Shown here piece by piece: positions 46,259 to 56,640 of a stretch of DNA of 64,000 nt. The notes below the pieces were generated by a model. The model was not told the origin of the DNA. It ran no database searches and worked only from the letters and a program-made list of their open reading frames with translations. Source of the DNA: Anabaena sp. UHCC 0204 (GTDB taxonomy: Bacteria; Cyanobacteriota; Cyanobacteriia; Cyanobacteriales; Nostocaceae); the NCBI RefSeq assembly GCF_009711975.1, contig NZ_VIKW01000014.1, forward strand, positions 60,953-124,952, in the 5' to 3' direction. Both the position numbers and the translations under genes were made by a program. Within the stretch, counting starts at the first letter, position 1. Each line of letters starts with the position of its first letter.

Positions 46259-46373
46259 GAATAAGGGCGCACGCCCTGTGCCACTACTGTCTCACTTCTC
46301 CTGTATGTGGTTTAATATATAAGAAATACTTTAATTTTCATAAAGTTTAATAAACACTACACCAGAAAAACAA

Positions 46374-47063
46374 ATGATGGCAGCAGACTATCCCAATATT
46401 GATATCGCGCCATTTATAGACCACTCTCTGCTGTTACCAATAGCTACGCCAGAGCAGATTAGTCAATGGTGCGACGAAGCATATAGATTTAACTTTGCAG
46501 CAGTTTGTGTAAATCCCTGCTATGTCAAGCAAGTAGTAGAGCTACTTCATAACAAAAATCCTCACGTTTGTACGGTAATTGGCTTTCCCAATGGTGCAAC
46601 GACTTCAGCGGTTAAGTTGTATGAAGCTAAAGAAGCAGTAGACAATGGTGCTACTGAGTTAGATGTAGTCATTAATTTAGGATGGTTAAAAGCCGGTAAA
46701 ACAGAGGAAGTTCACCGGGAAATTGCTACAATTTGTGAAGAAGCTGGACAGCCTGTAAAGGTGATTCTCGAAACCAACCTGCTCACAGATATGGAAAAAC
46801 AAATAGCTGCGGAACTTGCCATGGATGCGGGTGCAGCGTTCTTAAAGACCAGTACAGGTTGGAATGGTGGCGCAACTGTAGCAGATGTTAAGCTTTTAAA
46901 GGAAATAGCAAAAGATCGGGTAGGAATCAAAGCATCAGGAGGTATTCGCACTCACAACGAAGCCTTAGATTTAATTATGGCTGGTGCTACTCGATTAGGT
47001 ACATCTCGCGCGATAGATTTACTGCGTCAACGCAATAACCCAGAAAAAGAAATGAGTGAGTAG
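46374..47063 (+). CDS. deoC: Deoxyribose-phosphate aldolase
   Basis: A 229-residue class I aldolase that cleaves deoxyribose-5-phosphate to acetaldehyde and glyceraldehyde-3-phosphate. The Schiff-base Lys is in [14 protein letters not shown], a second Lys is in [15 protein letters not shown], and the N-terminal FIDHSLLLP is typical. Start is ATG 46374 or the next ATG at 46377. It leads the deoC-recO-MFS group, a cluster seen in other Nostocales. Confidence 0.95.
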   Translation: MMAADYPNIDIAPFIDHSLLLPIATPEQISQWCDEAYRFNFAAVCVNPCYVKQVVELLHNKNPHVCTVIGFPNGATTSAVKLYEAKEAVDNGATELDVVINLGWLKAGKTEEVHREIATICEEAGQPVKVILETNLLTDMEKQIAAELAMDAGAAFLKTSTGWNGGATVADVKLLKEIAKDRVGIKASGGIRTHNEALDLIMAGATRLGTSRAIDLLRQRNNPEKEMSE

Positions 47064-47133
47064 TCATTTGTTTGTTGTCAGTTGTTTTTCCCTTACTACT
47101 GACCACTGACTACTGACTCACCACTGACTAAAA

Positions 47134-48057
47134 ATGAGTAAAACCTACAAAGCAATTGGCATTAATCTCAAAACTCAGGCGATCGGCGAATCAGATAAGA
47201 TAGTCACAATTTTAACTCATGAATTTGGGTTAATTCGGGCGATCGCTCCGGGAACTCGTAAACAAAACTCCAGCTTGGGCGGGAGAATGGGGATATTTGT
47301 CATCAATGAATTACTAATTTCCCCCGGTAGAAATCTCGATAGAATTACTCAAGCTGAAACTATAAAAACTTATTCTGGTCTATCTAAAGATTTAGGTAAA
47401 TTAGCTGCTAGTCAATATTTAGCTGAAATAGTCTTGTGTCAAGCTTTAAGCGAACAACCCCAAATAGAACTTTATGAATTATTTAATGAACATCTCCAGC
47501 GGTTAGAAAGTATCCCCAAAACAGAAATAAAAGCTGTAATTGCTCATCTAGTCCAAGGTGTATTCCACCTTTTAGGATTAGCAGGACTCACCCCCCAAGT
47601 AGAATTTTGCGGCTTAACCCAGCGTCTTTTAACTCCAGACTGGACAAATCCCCACTGGCAAGTAGGATTTAGTATTCCCACTGGTGGGATAATTTGCTTA
47701 GATGCTTGGAAAAGCTTGCGAAAAAAAATAGAGCAGGAGAAATGGGAAAATGGAGAGACGGAAGCCAGAAAAAACATAAATTTTCCTGATTCCTCAACCT
47801 CTAACCCCAGCTATGAAACAGTTTTTCACCAGCAGGAGTTACCAATTATTTCTCGTCGTTTGAATGGGAAAGAACTGCTTATGCTTCAACATCTGTCGGA
47901 AACAGAGATAATACAAATAGATTCAGCCGATTATTCTGGCTGGTTATCTGTTGAGCAAATTTTGCGTCAGTATGTCCAGTATCATTTTGGACAACCTATT
48001 CGCTCTGCCACTTTGATTGATTCTTATTTTGCCGCTAACCATGATGCAATCGTCTGA
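47134..48057 (+). CDS. recO: DNA repair protein RecO
   Basis: A 307-residue recombination mediator. The N-terminal OB fold is [20 protein letters not shown] through [21 protein letters not shown]; the helical domain and EFCGLTQRL / GGIICLDAW follow. RecO helps load RecA on SSB-coated single strands. It ends 17 bp inside the following MFS gene. There are no zinc-finger Cys pairs, as in many cyanobacterial members. Confidence 0.92.
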   Translation: MSKTYKAIGINLKTQAIGESDKIVTILTHEFGLIRAIAPGTRKQNSSLGGRMGIFVINELLISPGRNLDRITQAETIKTYSGLSKDLGKLAASQYLAEIVLCQALSEQPQIELYELFNEHLQRLESIPKTEIKAVIAHLVQGVFHLLGLAGLTPQVEFCGLTQRLLTPDWTNPHWQVGFSIPTGGIICLDAWKSLRKKIEQEKWENGETEARKNINFPDSSTSNPSYETVFHQQELPIISRRLNGKELLMLQHLSETEIIQIDSADYSGWLSVEQILRQYVQYHFGQPIRSATLIDSYFAANHDAIV

Positions 48058-49648
48058 TTTAGATAGAAAAAGCCGGTCTCTTTCACCTAGCCAAGCTAAA
48101 AAAAAGCATACAGCATCAGATCATAATGTTGCTTCTCCACCTAAACTTAGTCATATTCATAATCCAGAAATGTCATCACCGGATGTTTCTCAAGATGAAA
48201 CTTGTACATCAGAAATAGAATCGGATCAATCATTAAAAATTACACAGACAAATGGCAATATTAATGGCGTTCAAGATGTTTTAACACCAGAAAAGATGCC
48301 ATTTACAGATGCTGGTGATGGTGGACAAGCCACATCGGAAAAAAATAAACAAGCGGGTTTTTTACCTGTATTAAAAAATCCGAATTTTCTGGCTCTTTGG
48401 GCAGGTCAAGTTTTCTGTCAACTAGCAGATAAGGTTTATTTAGTATTAATGATTGCTTTGATTAACAGCCAATTTCAAGCTAGTGATCAGAGTATTAGTG
48501 GTTGGGTTTCGGCTTTAATGATGGCATTTACGATTCCAGCAGTTCTCTTTGGTTCTGTAGCCGGGGTTTTTGTAGATCGCTGGTCAAAAAAAGTCGTATT
48601 GGTAGCATCAAATATTTGGCGCGGTATTCTGGTTTTGGTAATTCCTCCTCTACTTTGGTTAACCCATGGTTGGCGGCCTGTGGGAGTTTTACCAGTAGGT
48701 TTTTTGATTATTTTAGGTGTGACTTTTTTGGTTTCTACCTTAACCCAATTTTTCGCCCCCGCCGAACAATCAGCTATTCCTTTAGTGGTGCGAGAAGAGG
48801 ATTTGCTTTCGGCTAATTCTCTCTACACAACGACAATGATGGCTTCTTTGATTATAGGTTTTGCCGTAGGTGAACCAGTTTTAGCATTAGCCGATGGACT
48901 CTGGTCACAATTAGGTGGTAGTGGTGGACTGGGTAAGGAAATTTTGGTTGGTGGTAGTTATGCGATCGCTGGACTAATATTATTACTACTGCAAACTAAA
49001 GAAAAACCCCACCCCCCAGAAACAGAATTTCCTCATGTTTTCTCTGACTTGCGCGACGGGTTTAGTTATCTCAAAGCGAATAATCAACTCCGCAATGCTT
49101 TATTACAACTAATTATCTTATTTTCTGTCTTTGCCGCCCTTACTGTTCTCGCAGTTCGCATGGCAGAAATTATTCCTAATCTGAAAGCTTCTCAATTCGG
49201 CTTTTTACTAGCATCTGGTGGTGTGGGTATGGCTGGAGGAGCAACAATTCTTGGTCAATTTGGCCAGCGTTTTTCCTATAAACAACTCAGTTTTTGGGGT
49301 TGTTTAGGAATGACAGGCTCTTTAATCGGTTTATCTCTATTCACTACCCAACTCTTACCAGTGCTGCTATTCATCGCCCTTATGGGAGTATTTGGCGCTC
49401 TAGTCGGTATACCTATGCAAACCGTCATCCAAACCGAAACACCCGCAGCTATGCGAGGTAAAGTCTTTGGACTACAAAATAATGTGATTAATATTGCTCT
49501 CTCTCTCCCCTTGGCTTTAGCTGGTGTAGCGGAAACTTTTGTGGGATTAAAAGTAGTATTTTTTACCTTGGCTGCCATCGTCTTATGCGGGGGTCTCTTT
49601 ACCTGGTATAGCCGAAATCATGATTCAGCAGTTAATCATCAAGAATAA
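48041..49648 (+). CDS. MFS transporter with long polar N-terminal extension
   Basis: From ATG 48041 the product is 535 residues. About 105 residues are a Ser/Thr/Asp/Gln-rich disordered tail; then [20 protein letters not shown] begins a typical 12-helix major facilitator domain with the loop motif [11 protein letters not shown] and late [20 protein letters not shown]. The substrate is unknown; relatives are annotated as efflux pumps. It overlaps recO by 17 bp. A frame start at 48017 is possible but less likely. Confidence 0.88.
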   Translation: MMQSSDLDRKSRSLSPSQAKKKHTASDHNVASPPKLSHIHNPEMSSPDVSQDETCTSEIESDQSLKITQTNGNINGVQDVLTPEKMPFTDAGDGGQATSEKNKQAGFLPVLKNPNFLALWAGQVFCQLADKVYLVLMIALINSQFQASDQSISGWVSALMMAFTIPAVLFGSVAGVFVDRWSKKVVLVASNIWRGILVLVIPPLLWLTHGWRPVGVLPVGFLIILGVTFLVSTLTQFFAPAEQSAIPLVVREEDLLSANSLYTTTMMASLIIGFAVGEPVLALADGLWSQLGGSGGLGKEILVGGSYAIAGLILLLLQTKEKPHPPETEFPHVFSDLRDGFSYLKANNQLRNALLQLIILFSVFAALTVLAVRMAEIIPNLKASQFGFLLASGGVGMAGGATILGQFGQRFSYKQLSFWGCLGMTGSLIGLSLFTTQLLPVLLFIALMGVFGALVGIPMQTVIQTETPAAMRGKVFGLQNNVINIALSLPLALAGVAETFVGLKVVFFTLAAIVLCGGLFTWYSRNHDSAVNHQE

Positions 49649-50019
49649 AACTCTGTAGTGGCAGAATTTTGACGATCAATTCAGGTTCTAAGCACTTAGG
49701 CAGTTACTATCATTCTAGGAAGTTATCATCTGGTAAATAATCAACAACTGTATCTAACTATCGGCTTTCATGGTAAAATTAGTCCAGCAAGATGTAAAAT
49801 ACTTGCTGGGGATCAACTAAATAATCAGTATCTAAGTTGTGATTAATTTATACAGTTCATAACTTATTAACATTATCAATAAATTTATTTACTGAGTTTC
49901 GCCATTACTGTCATTTAAAAACATCTGAGCTTTTGTCATTCACAAAAATTCAGCAATCACAACAGCATAATAAAAACAGTATTGTTTACACTCGCTTTTC
50001 TTTCATAGATAACCAAAGA
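49649..50019. other. Intergenic region upstream of the glycosyltransferase
   Basis: About 370 bp, AT-rich, with no repeats or RNA genes seen. A frame is open from TTG 49933 into the glycosyltransferase but has no resemblance to it before Met 50020. Confidence 0.4.
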
Positions 50020-51168
50020 ATGCGTATAGCTTGGATTGGAAAAAAAACACCCTTTTGTGGTAACGTCACCTACAGTCGAGAAATTACCAACGGATTGCTA
50101 GACAGGGAACATGAGGTTAGTTTTCTCCACTTTACTCAAGAAGAACCAACCAAAGACAATTGGCCTAATTGTCAAGAAGTTCCTTTACCATTTATTTACA
50201 AGTCCCAGGTTTACACAATTCCCTCTTTCAAAGCTACTAAAGTTCTGAAAGACTCTCTTAGGGAAATTAAGCCTGATATAGTTCATGCTTCTCTGACTCT
50301 ATCAACTTTAGATTTTGTCTTACCAGAAATTTGTGAAGAATTAAATTTGCCCCTCATTGCAACTTTTCACACTCCATTTGCAGGGAAAGGCGCAAAATTA
50401 ATATCTAGTACCCAACTTCTAGCTTATCAACTCTACGCTCCTTTTTTGGATCACTACGATCGCGTCATTATCTTTTCCCAAATTCAGCGGGAATTATTAT
50501 CAAGCATGGGTGTTGGGGAAAGTAAAATTGCTGTCATTCCTAATGGTGTAGATACTGTCAAATATTCTCCTGGTATTTCCCATATTAAGGCCGAATTTGG
50601 GGCAGATCGTTTGTTTGTTTATCAAGGGAGAATTGCTCCAGAGAAAAACGTTGAATCTCTCTTGCGTGCTTGGAAACAATCAGACATGGAACCTAATACC
50701 AAATTACTGATTGTCGGTGATGGACCATTAAAGCCTTCTTTGGAATCGTTTTATGGGCGAGAATATGGCATCATCTGGTTAGGATTTATCGCTGACGAAA
50801 ATCGCCGCATCGAAATTTTGCGGGGTGCAGATGTGTTTATTTTACCCTCTTTAGTAGAAGGTTTATCCTTGTCTCTATTAGAGGCTATGTCCTGCGGTTT
50901 AGCTTGTTTAGCTACTGATGTTGGTGCAGACGGGGAAGTTTTAGAAAAAGGGGCAGGTGTTGTAATTAATACAAGCAGTGTGCGATCGCAACTCAGAACC
51001 CTGTTACCACTATTCCAAGATCATCCAGAGTTAACAACATTGTTGGGAGAAAAAGCCAGAAATCGCGTATTAGAACGTTATACCCTCAGTGATAATATTA
51101 CTCAACTAGAAGAGCTTTATAGCCAAGTTCTAGCACAACGACCTTTGACACTAAGTTGGGGTAGTTAA
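50020..51168 (+). CDS. Family 4 glycosyltransferase, possibly digalactosyldiacylglycerol synthase (DgdA-like)
   Basis: A 382-residue GT-B glycosyltransferase. The N-terminal domain opens MRIAWIGKKTPFCGNVTYSR, then PFIYKSQVYTIPSFKATKV and IATFHTPFAGKGAKLISS. The C-terminal nucleotide-sugar domain shows FVYQGRIAPEKNVESLL and the EX7E-type PSLVEGLSLSLLEAMSCGLA. The sequence resembles, from memory, the cyanobacterial DgdA that makes the thylakoid lipid DGDG. The start at ATG 50020 fits the domain. The DgdA assignment is uncertain. Confidence 0.75.
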   Translation: MRIAWIGKKTPFCGNVTYSREITNGLLDREHEVSFLHFTQEEPTKDNWPNCQEVPLPFIYKSQVYTIPSFKATKVLKDSLREIKPDIVHASLTLSTLDFVLPEICEELNLPLIATFHTPFAGKGAKLISSTQLLAYQLYAPFLDHYDRVIIFSQIQRELLSSMGVGESKIAVIPNGVDTVKYSPGISHIKAEFGADRLFVYQGRIAPEKNVESLLRAWKQSDMEPNTKLLIVGDGPLKPSLESFYGREYGIIWLGFIADENRRIEILRGADVFILPSLVEGLSLSLLEAMSCGLACLATDVGADGEVLEKGAGVVINTSSVRSQLRTLLPLFQDHPELTTLLGEKARNRVLERYTLSDNITQLEELYSQVLAQRPLTLSWGS

Positions 51169-51473
51169 GCAGACATTCAACATATTATAATTATGGCTGA
51201 CACTACTCTATCAGCCAGCCCGATTGAGAATTACTGATCACATCTTTCTCTCTGCTTCTATGGGGGAAAGATTTTTATTGTAGATTTAACTACTAAAATC
51301 CCAGTTTTTTATAAATCACATTTAATACATTTTGTCAATTCGTAATTTCTGTTACTTTACAAAATTTAAGATTGCCGTTACATTGCTTTACATAGCAGAT
51401 AAGTTCATAATAAACATTTTTAACTTATCTCTCAACAGCGACTAATTAACAAATTATCTTGGAGATTCCGACT
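51169..51473. other. Upstream region of the OCP gene
   Basis: About 305 bp with a possible hairpin in GATTTAACTACTAAAATC near 51282-51299 and AT-rich tracts. The OCP promoter must lie here. The stretch CTTGGAGATTCCGACTGTGG just before the coding sequence contains the ribosome binding site GGAG. Confidence 0.4.
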
Positions 51474-52442
51474 GTGGCTTTAACTATCCAGTCTGCTCAA
51501 ACTATTTTTTCTAATACTCAAGTTCCTAGTCCCATTCCCGCAACCATAGCATTATTCGATCAACTTAACGTTGACGATCAACTAGCTTATCTTTGGTATG
51601 CTTATACTGAAATGGGTAAGACCATTACTCCCGCAGCACCAGGAGCAGCACGTTTACAACTAGCAGACAGTTTGCTGACTCAAATTAAGCAAATGACACG
51701 CGAAGATCAAACCAAAGTCATGCGGGATTTAGCCAGCCGTGCTGATACTCCTATCAGCCGTTCCTATGGTTTCTTTAGCGTTAATACCAAACTCGCTTTT
51801 TGGTATGAGTTAGGAGAATTGATGAAACAGGGAATCGTTACTCCCATTCCAGTTGGTTATCAAATGTCTCCTGGTGTAAGATTTGTGTTAGAAGCTACAC
51901 AAAAGCTTGATCAAGGTCAGCAAATTACCGTATTACGGAATACCGTAGTAAATATGGGCTTTGATACTTCTGAATTAGGTCCAAGCAGTTACCCCAAAGA
52001 ATCTACAGAACCTGCTTTCCAACGGACAACCCCAGTTATTTCCTCAGTTAAAATTGACGGGATTACAGAACCCGCTGTATTAGGCTACATTGAAGCCATG
52101 AATGCAGATAAATTTGATGATGCGATCGCCCTATTCACTAACGACGGTGCGCTACAACCACCATTTCAAAAGCCAATTGTAGGACCAGAAGCGATCGCTA
52201 AATATATGCGTGAAGAAGCACAAGGACTTAACATGATGCCACAACAAGGTATTTGTGAAGTTCAACCAGACGGTTCTAAGCAACTAAAAATCACAGGGAT
52301 AGTGCAAACTCCTTGGTTTGGTGTCACAGTCGGTATGAATATTTCTTGGCGCTTTTTAATCAATCCCGATGGAAAAATCTTCTTTGTAGCCATTGATATG
52401 CTTGCATCTCCTCAAGAACTAATGAACCTACGTCGAGTTTAA
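51474..52442 (+). CDS. Orange carotenoid protein
   Basis: A 322-residue photoprotective carotenoid-binding protein that quenches phycobilisomes under strong light. The N-terminal all-helical domain has Trp41 and Tyr44 (LWYAYTEMGKT), Trp110 and Arg155 (ITVLRNTVVNMGF); the C-terminal NTF2-like domain has Tyr205 (LGYIEAMNA), Glu248, Trp281 and Trp292 (NISWRF). These correspond to carotenoid and salt-bridge residues of the Synechocystis protein. Start is a GTG at 51474 (MALTIQSAQTIF) with GGAG 9 nt upstream; the frame is open from TTG 51459 but adds only five residues. No frp gene lies nearby; OCP subfamily not assigned. Confidence 0.94.
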   Translation: MALTIQSAQTIFSNTQVPSPIPATIALFDQLNVDDQLAYLWYAYTEMGKTITPAAPGAARLQLADSLLTQIKQMTREDQTKVMRDLASRADTPISRSYGFFSVNTKLAFWYELGELMKQGIVTPIPVGYQMSPGVRFVLEATQKLDQGQQITVLRNTVVNMGFDTSELGPSSYPKESTEPAFQRTTPVISSVKIDGITEPAVLGYIEAMNADKFDDAIALFTNDGALQPPFQKPIVGPEAIAKYMREEAQGLNMMPQQGICEVQPDGSKQLKITGIVQTPWFGVTVGMNISWRFLINPDGKIFFVAIDMLASPQELMNLRRV

Positions 52443-52450
52443 TCAAATCA

Positions 52451-52498
52451 GGAGGCTGTTAAAAATCAAGTTTGCATTGATATATTTATACAGCCTCC
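52451..52498. repeat. Inverted repeat after the OCP gene
   Basis: GGAGGCTGT (52451-52459) and ACAGCCTCC (52490-52498) form a 9-bp stem with a 30-nt loop. No T-tract follows. It may be a weak terminator or a small mobile element end. Confidence 0.45.
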
Positions 52499-52608
52499 CA
52501 ATTATAAGAAGAAAACGCCATTGACAACGGATAAAAAACTTGTTATCATAGTATTGACGAGGAAGAACTAGCTCAAGCGCATAAGCAAGCTATGAAGTAT
52601 CAAGCTAA

Positions 52609-53058
52609 ATGAAAACAGCTATTGAGATCAACAAATTATATGAGTCTAATTACTCACAATGGTTAGAGGAGACAATTGAAAGTCTCAAATCTCGCCAATT
52701 AGGGGAGATTGACTATGATAACTTAATAGCAGAATTAGAAGAATTGGCGAAAACCGAAAAAAGACGCGTAAGAAGTTTATTAGAACAAATTATTAGACAT
52801 TTACTACTTTATCAAAACTGGCATATAGAAAAGCCCAGAAATGCTAACCATTGGGCTGCGGAAATTATTAGTTTTCGTAATCAAATTAATGAAGAATTAA
52901 CCAGTAACTTACGCAACCATTTAGCAGAAAATATCAATCTCATTTACAGCAATGCCTTAGATTATGTTAAAGCCAAAACCAAACTTACCAACTTACCAGA
53001 AATCTGTCCTTACACCTTAGATCAGATTTTAGATAAAAACTGGTTGCCTTCATCTTAA
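52609..53058 (+). CDS. DUF29 family protein
   Basis: A 149-residue helical protein (NKLYESNYSQWLEETIESLK, then LGEIDYDNLIAELEELAKTEK and LLEQIIRHLLLYQNWHIEKP). This is the DUF29 signature, common in cyanobacteria in many copies; its function is unknown. The context gives no hint. Confidence 0.85.
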   Translation: MKTAIEINKLYESNYSQWLEETIESLKSRQLGEIDYDNLIAELEELAKTEKRRVRSLLEQIIRHLLLYQNWHIEKPRNANHWAAEIISFRNQINEELTSNLRNHLAENINLIYSNALDYVKAKTKLTNLPEICPYTLDQILDKNWLPSS

Positions 53059-53091
53059 AATCTTACTTTTGTGCCTTTGCATGAAGTAAAT

Positions 53092-53871
53092 TCAATTATG
53101 CCCCAAACTCGTAGATTGTTCATAAACCTTCTTCAAAGTATTCACATCACGTGCAGAAATAAGCGGTGGATTGCGAACTTGAGCAAAATACATAGTATCA
53201 GTTTCTAGAAGACTATGCCCCCAAATTCCTAAAGCATGGCCAAGTTCATGACGTGCTGCTGATAAGACATAATCACCAGTTTGACTAGGACTCAATAGAA
53301 TTGTGAAACGGTGAAATAAAATATTATTGAAATTATATAAATCATAACTAGCTAAAGCCGAACGCGCCCTAAGTATTTTCCTATTAGGATCAAGTTGCAA
53401 AGGAGGTGCTTTGCGAATAATGATAATATCTGCAATATCAGATGTTTTCACTATCTGCAAAGGTAAATAAATACTCCATTCTTGCACTGCTTCTAAAACA
53501 CTACTAACCCATAGTTGCGATTGTTTTTCACTAATATTTGTTGGTGTTTCTATCTTCACTTTTATGGGAAAAATTGACCAAATTAAATAGCCAACTTTCG
53601 TAGATTTGATTTGATCAAAATAATCACCACTATTTGTTGGATCTTGCCATTGTGCCAAAGTTGGTGGTAAAGAATGGGGTTTTTGGATAATAGGTAGAGA
53701 GTTTCTTCCCTGTTCCGGCAAAACCGCATCAACTGGAAAATTACTCAAAATAACTAGCAGTCCTGTACTTATCGCTAAAGTCAGAACTGCTACTTGTAGT
53801 GAGCGAAATTGAACTATTAACCGTCGCCAAAATAGTTGATTTTGGGTGATCTTCCCCATGTTCGTTTTCAA
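53092..53871 (-). CDS. Matrixin-like zinc metalloprotease
   Basis: A 259-residue protein with an N-terminal membrane helix (SLQVAVLTLAISTGLLVILS, about residues 24-43) and a C-terminal domain whose zinc site is ARHELGHALGIWGHSLLETD, i.e. HExxHxxGxxGH, followed by DTMYFAQV with a Met-turn. Members degrade extracellular or periplasmic proteins. It is exported or membrane-anchored. Start is Met1 or Met5. It lies immediately downstream of secG on the same strand (53872 boundary), so it may be co-transcribed. Confidence 0.85.
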   Translation of the reverse strand: MKTNMGKITQNQLFWRRLIVQFRSLQVAVLTLAISTGLLVILSNFPVDAVLPEQGRNSLPIIQKPHSLPPTLAQWQDPTNSGDYFDQIKSTKVGYLIWSIFPIKVKIETPTNISEKQSQLWVSSVLEAVQEWSIYLPLQIVKTSDIADIIIIRKAPPLQLDPNRKILRARSALASYDLYNFNNILFHRFTILLSPSQTGDYVLSAARHELGHALGIWGHSLLETDTMYFAQVRNPPLISARDVNTLKKVYEQSTSLGHN

Positions 53872-54105
53872 TTATTTGGGCAACCAGTTAGCACTTAAAA
53901 CCACAGTTAGACCCAGAAAAACAACCGTTAATGCCCAAGTAACTCGATTTAAAGTATTTTCGGCACTCTTGGTGCTGCTAAATAATTGCGCTTGTCCACC
54001 AATAGCACCAATCCCATCACCTTTAGGACTATGCAGCAAGACGAGAACAATTAAACCCAGAGCAGAAAACGCCCAAATACCTTGTACGATGCTAGTAATT
54101 GTCAT
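53872..54105 (-). CDS. secG: Preprotein translocase subunit SecG
   Basis: A 77-residue protein with two membrane helices (IVQGIWAFSALGLIVLVLLH and RVTWALTVVFLGLTVVLSAN) and the conserved SPKGDGIGAIGGQAQLFSST loop. It stimulates SecYEG-dependent export. I chose the ATG at 54105 (MTITSIVQGIW); the frame is open 21 codons further, without family similarity. It is followed directly by the protease gene and preceded by gpmI, the usual gpmI-secG order. Confidence 0.93.
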   Translation of the reverse strand: MTITSIVQGIWAFSALGLIVLVLLHSPKGDGIGAIGGQAQLFSSTKSAENTLNRVTWALTVVFLGLTVVLSANWLPK

Positions 54106-54194
54106 ATTAGAAATCTTGATTATAACAAATTTTACACAATTGTAACTAAGAAAACAGTTAACTATCAAAAGTTAACTGTTAACTCAAGTATATT

Positions 54195-55793
54195 TTACAA
54201 ACCTACTTGTACAGGAGTACGAGTTAGTTGTACATCATATTCTGCCGCTTTAAGTAATGATCGCCCTGTCATTTCTTCTGGTTGGGATATCTGTAAAATA
54301 TCCAGAATAGTCGGGGCAATATCGGCTAATTTGCCATCATTTCTCAACCGTACATCTGTACCATATCCAGGAATTTTAGCTTTTTCGCCTTCTACCAAAA
54401 TTAAAGGAACTGGATTAGTAGTATGCGCTGTCCAAGGATGACCACCTTCATCTAGCATATATTCAGCGTTGCCATGATCAGCCGTAATAATTGCTGTACC
54501 ACCAGCTTTACCAATAGCGTCAATGAGACGACCTAAGCATTTATCTACTGTTTCAATCGCTGTTACAGTAGCTGGAATTTGTCCCGTATGCCCTACCATG
54601 TCTGGGTTAGCATAGTTCATCACAACTAGGGAGTAGATGCCCTTTTTAATAGCAGCGATCGCCACATCTGTTACAGCTTGTGCTGACATTGACGGGGCTT
54701 GATCATAAGTCGCTACCATTGGACTACTGACTAATTCCCGGTCTTCTCCCACACAAGGGTCTTCCAGTCCCCCATTAAAGAAATAGGTGACATGAGCGTA
54801 TTTTTCAGTTTCGGCTGTTCTAAACTGCTTTAAACCACGATTAGCGATAACTTCACCCAGAATATTACTCAGATTTTGCGGCGCAAAAGCCACAGAAACA
54901 GGTAATTCTGGATCATACTGGGTAAAAGTTACAAAAGAAAGGGGTTGAATTTTCTCTCTTTCAAACCCGTTGAAAGTGTTACTGACAAAAGCTTGAGTTA
55001 GTTCTCTAGCACGGTCGGGGCGGAAATTAAAAAATATGACCCCATCTCCAGATTCTACCGCGCCTGGTTGCAGACGGACTGGAACAATAAACTCATCAGT
55101 CACACCTTGAGCGTAAGATGCTTGCAATAGCTCTACAGATGTAAGTCCATTGCCCGCACTATCTGTTGTCATCACATCGTAAGCGCGTTGGACTCGATCC
55201 CAACGGTTATCACGATCCATGGCATAATAGCGACCGCTGATAGTGGAGATCGCCCCAATTCCAATATGATCTATATAGTCTTCCAATTGATGAATGACAT
55301 TAATAGCATCTGTCGGTTTGGTGTCACGGCCATCAGTAATGGCGTGGATACAAACTTGTGAAAGTTGCTGTTCCTTTGCTAAGTCAAGTAGTCCAAATAG
55401 ATGGGTAATATGGGAATGCACCCCGCCATCAGAACAAAGCCCCACTAGATGTAACTTGCCATTAGCTGAACGGACTTCTTGGCAAATTTTGACAAGGGCT
55501 GGATTTGCGGCTAAAGAACCGTCTTCTACAGCATCTGAGATGCGTACCAGTTCTTGGGGTACGACTCGACCAGCGCCAATGTTCAAATGACCAACTTCCG
55601 AGTTGCCCATTTGACCTTCTGGCAACCCTACGGCTTTTCCTGATGTGCGAATGAGGGTGTGGGGATAGACTGCCCATAAACTGTCCATAATTGGCGTTTT
55701 GGCAGCGGTAATTGCGTTTCCTCGCTTTTCCTCACAGTAGCCCCATCCATCTAGAATGACTAGCACCACAGGAGCAACAGGTGCTTTGGTCAT
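54195..55793 (-). CDS. gpmI: 2,3-bisphosphoglycerate-independent phosphoglycerate mutase
   Basis: A 532-residue manganese enzyme of glycolysis and carbon metabolism. The N-terminal VVLVILDGWGYCE and the Ser nucleophile in GQMGNSEVGHLNIGAGRVV, the GVTDEFIVP region, NMVGHTG-like YANPDMVGHTGQ and the metal site IITADHGNAEYM with TTNPVPLILV are all present. Start ATG 55793 (MTKAPVAPV) is preferred; the frame is open to 55847 without similarity. It is followed by secG after 89 bp. Confidence 0.96.
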   Translation of the reverse strand: MTKAPVAPVVLVILDGWGYCEEKRGNAITAAKTPIMDSLWAVYPHTLIRTSGKAVGLPEGQMGNSEVGHLNIGAGRVVPQELVRISDAVEDGSLAANPALVKICQEVRSANGKLHLVGLCSDGGVHSHITHLFGLLDLAKEQQLSQVCIHAITDGRDTKPTDAINVIHQLEDYIDHIGIGAISTISGRYYAMDRDNRWDRVQRAYDVMTTDSAGNGLTSVELLQASYAQGVTDEFIVPVRLQPGAVESGDGVIFFNFRPDRARELTQAFVSNTFNGFEREKIQPLSFVTFTQYDPELPVSVAFAPQNLSNILGEVIANRGLKQFRTAETEKYAHVTYFFNGGLEDPCVGEDRELVSSPMVATYDQAPSMSAQAVTDVAIAAIKKGIYSLVVMNYANPDMVGHTGQIPATVTAIETVDKCLGRLIDAIGKAGGTAIITADHGNAEYMLDEGGHPWTAHTTNPVPLILVEGEKAKIPGYGTDVRLRNDGKLADIAPTILDILQISQPEEMTGRSLLKAAEYDVQLTRTPVQVGL

Positions 55794-55863
55794 AGTAAAA
55801 TTGCCCTTTACTTTTTGTAATACTCGAATGATACCATTGCTAACCACCTCTGGAGGTTAAATT

Positions 55864-56640
55864 CTACTGATTAATTTCTGATTTCTCGCTGGTTATAATG
55901 TTCCATCCAATCATAACGGCTTTTGTCGCTACCAGTAAAGATTGTGTAAAAGCAGCATATCCAGTTGGATAGACAGTTTTGATTATTGCTAAATCAATCT
56001 GTTTACCCAAGTTCCAGCGAATTTCTAGCGGACGCTGATTGCTAGTATCTTCAGACAAATACGTTGATTTGGCAATTGCATTCTCCAAAATATCTTTTGT
56101 ATTGTCTAAATCCTCTAAATTTTTCAGTTCTTCCAACTCTACACCTAAAATAGTTGAAACAGTCTGAGTATCAGCCAGCAACCACGTCTCGAAATTTCTA
56201 ATTGCTAAACCTCCAGCAGAGCGATCGCTAATTGCTTTTTCGTTAATATCTAAATGATTATCACGAATTTTATTTAAAGCTCGTTCCAAATCAATTTGTC
56301 TTTGCTCTAGTTTATCATCTGCATCAACCACAATGAGGATCATATCTATCTCTTCTGGCTTCCATAAAATAACAATTTGTGCTAGATATTTAGGATCTAA
56401 AATAGAGTGTCCAGTTCGTAAAGTAAGTTTTTGCCTTTCTTTAAATGATGGATGTCTTTGGATAAAATCACAATCAGGCAATCCAGCATTTTCTAGTTCG
56501 CGTCTAATTAAAGTATGCAGTGCGCCTTCATTTGTTCTTTCAATTACTTTCCCGCCATCTTCTGGTTTAATATAAGGAATACTTGCGCCCAATTCTGCTT
56601 CCCCTTCAGCAATTAGTCCAATCCGAATTCGACGGCTCAT
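55864..56640 (-). CDS. TOPRIM-like (DUF4276-type) protein coupled to an AAA ATPase
   Basis: A 258-residue protein from ATG 56640 (MSRRIRIGLIAEGEAELGAS). The Glu in GLIAEGEAE and the Asp pair in MILIVVDADDKLEQ are the TOPRIM acidic residues as found in DUF4276 and OLD-family nucleases. The ATG overlaps the stop of the upstream ATPase gene in ATGA, so the two are translationally coupled. Such pairs of an AAA ATPase with a TOPRIM-like partner are common in phage-defence loci; a role in defence is inferred. The C-terminal half (CTxS-type helices) is unassigned. Confidence 0.72.
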   Translation of the reverse strand: MSRRIRIGLIAEGEAELGASIPYIKPEDGGKVIERTNEGALHTLIRRELENAGLPDCDFIQRHPSFKERQKLTLRTGHSILDPKYLAQIVILWKPEEIDMILIVVDADDKLEQRQIDLERALNKIRDNHLDINEKAISDRSAGGLAIRNFETWLLADTQTVSTILGVELEELKNLEDLDNTKDILENAIAKSTYLSEDTSNQRPLEIRWNLGKQIDLAIIKTVYPTGYAAFTQSLLVATKAVMIGWNIITSEKSEINQ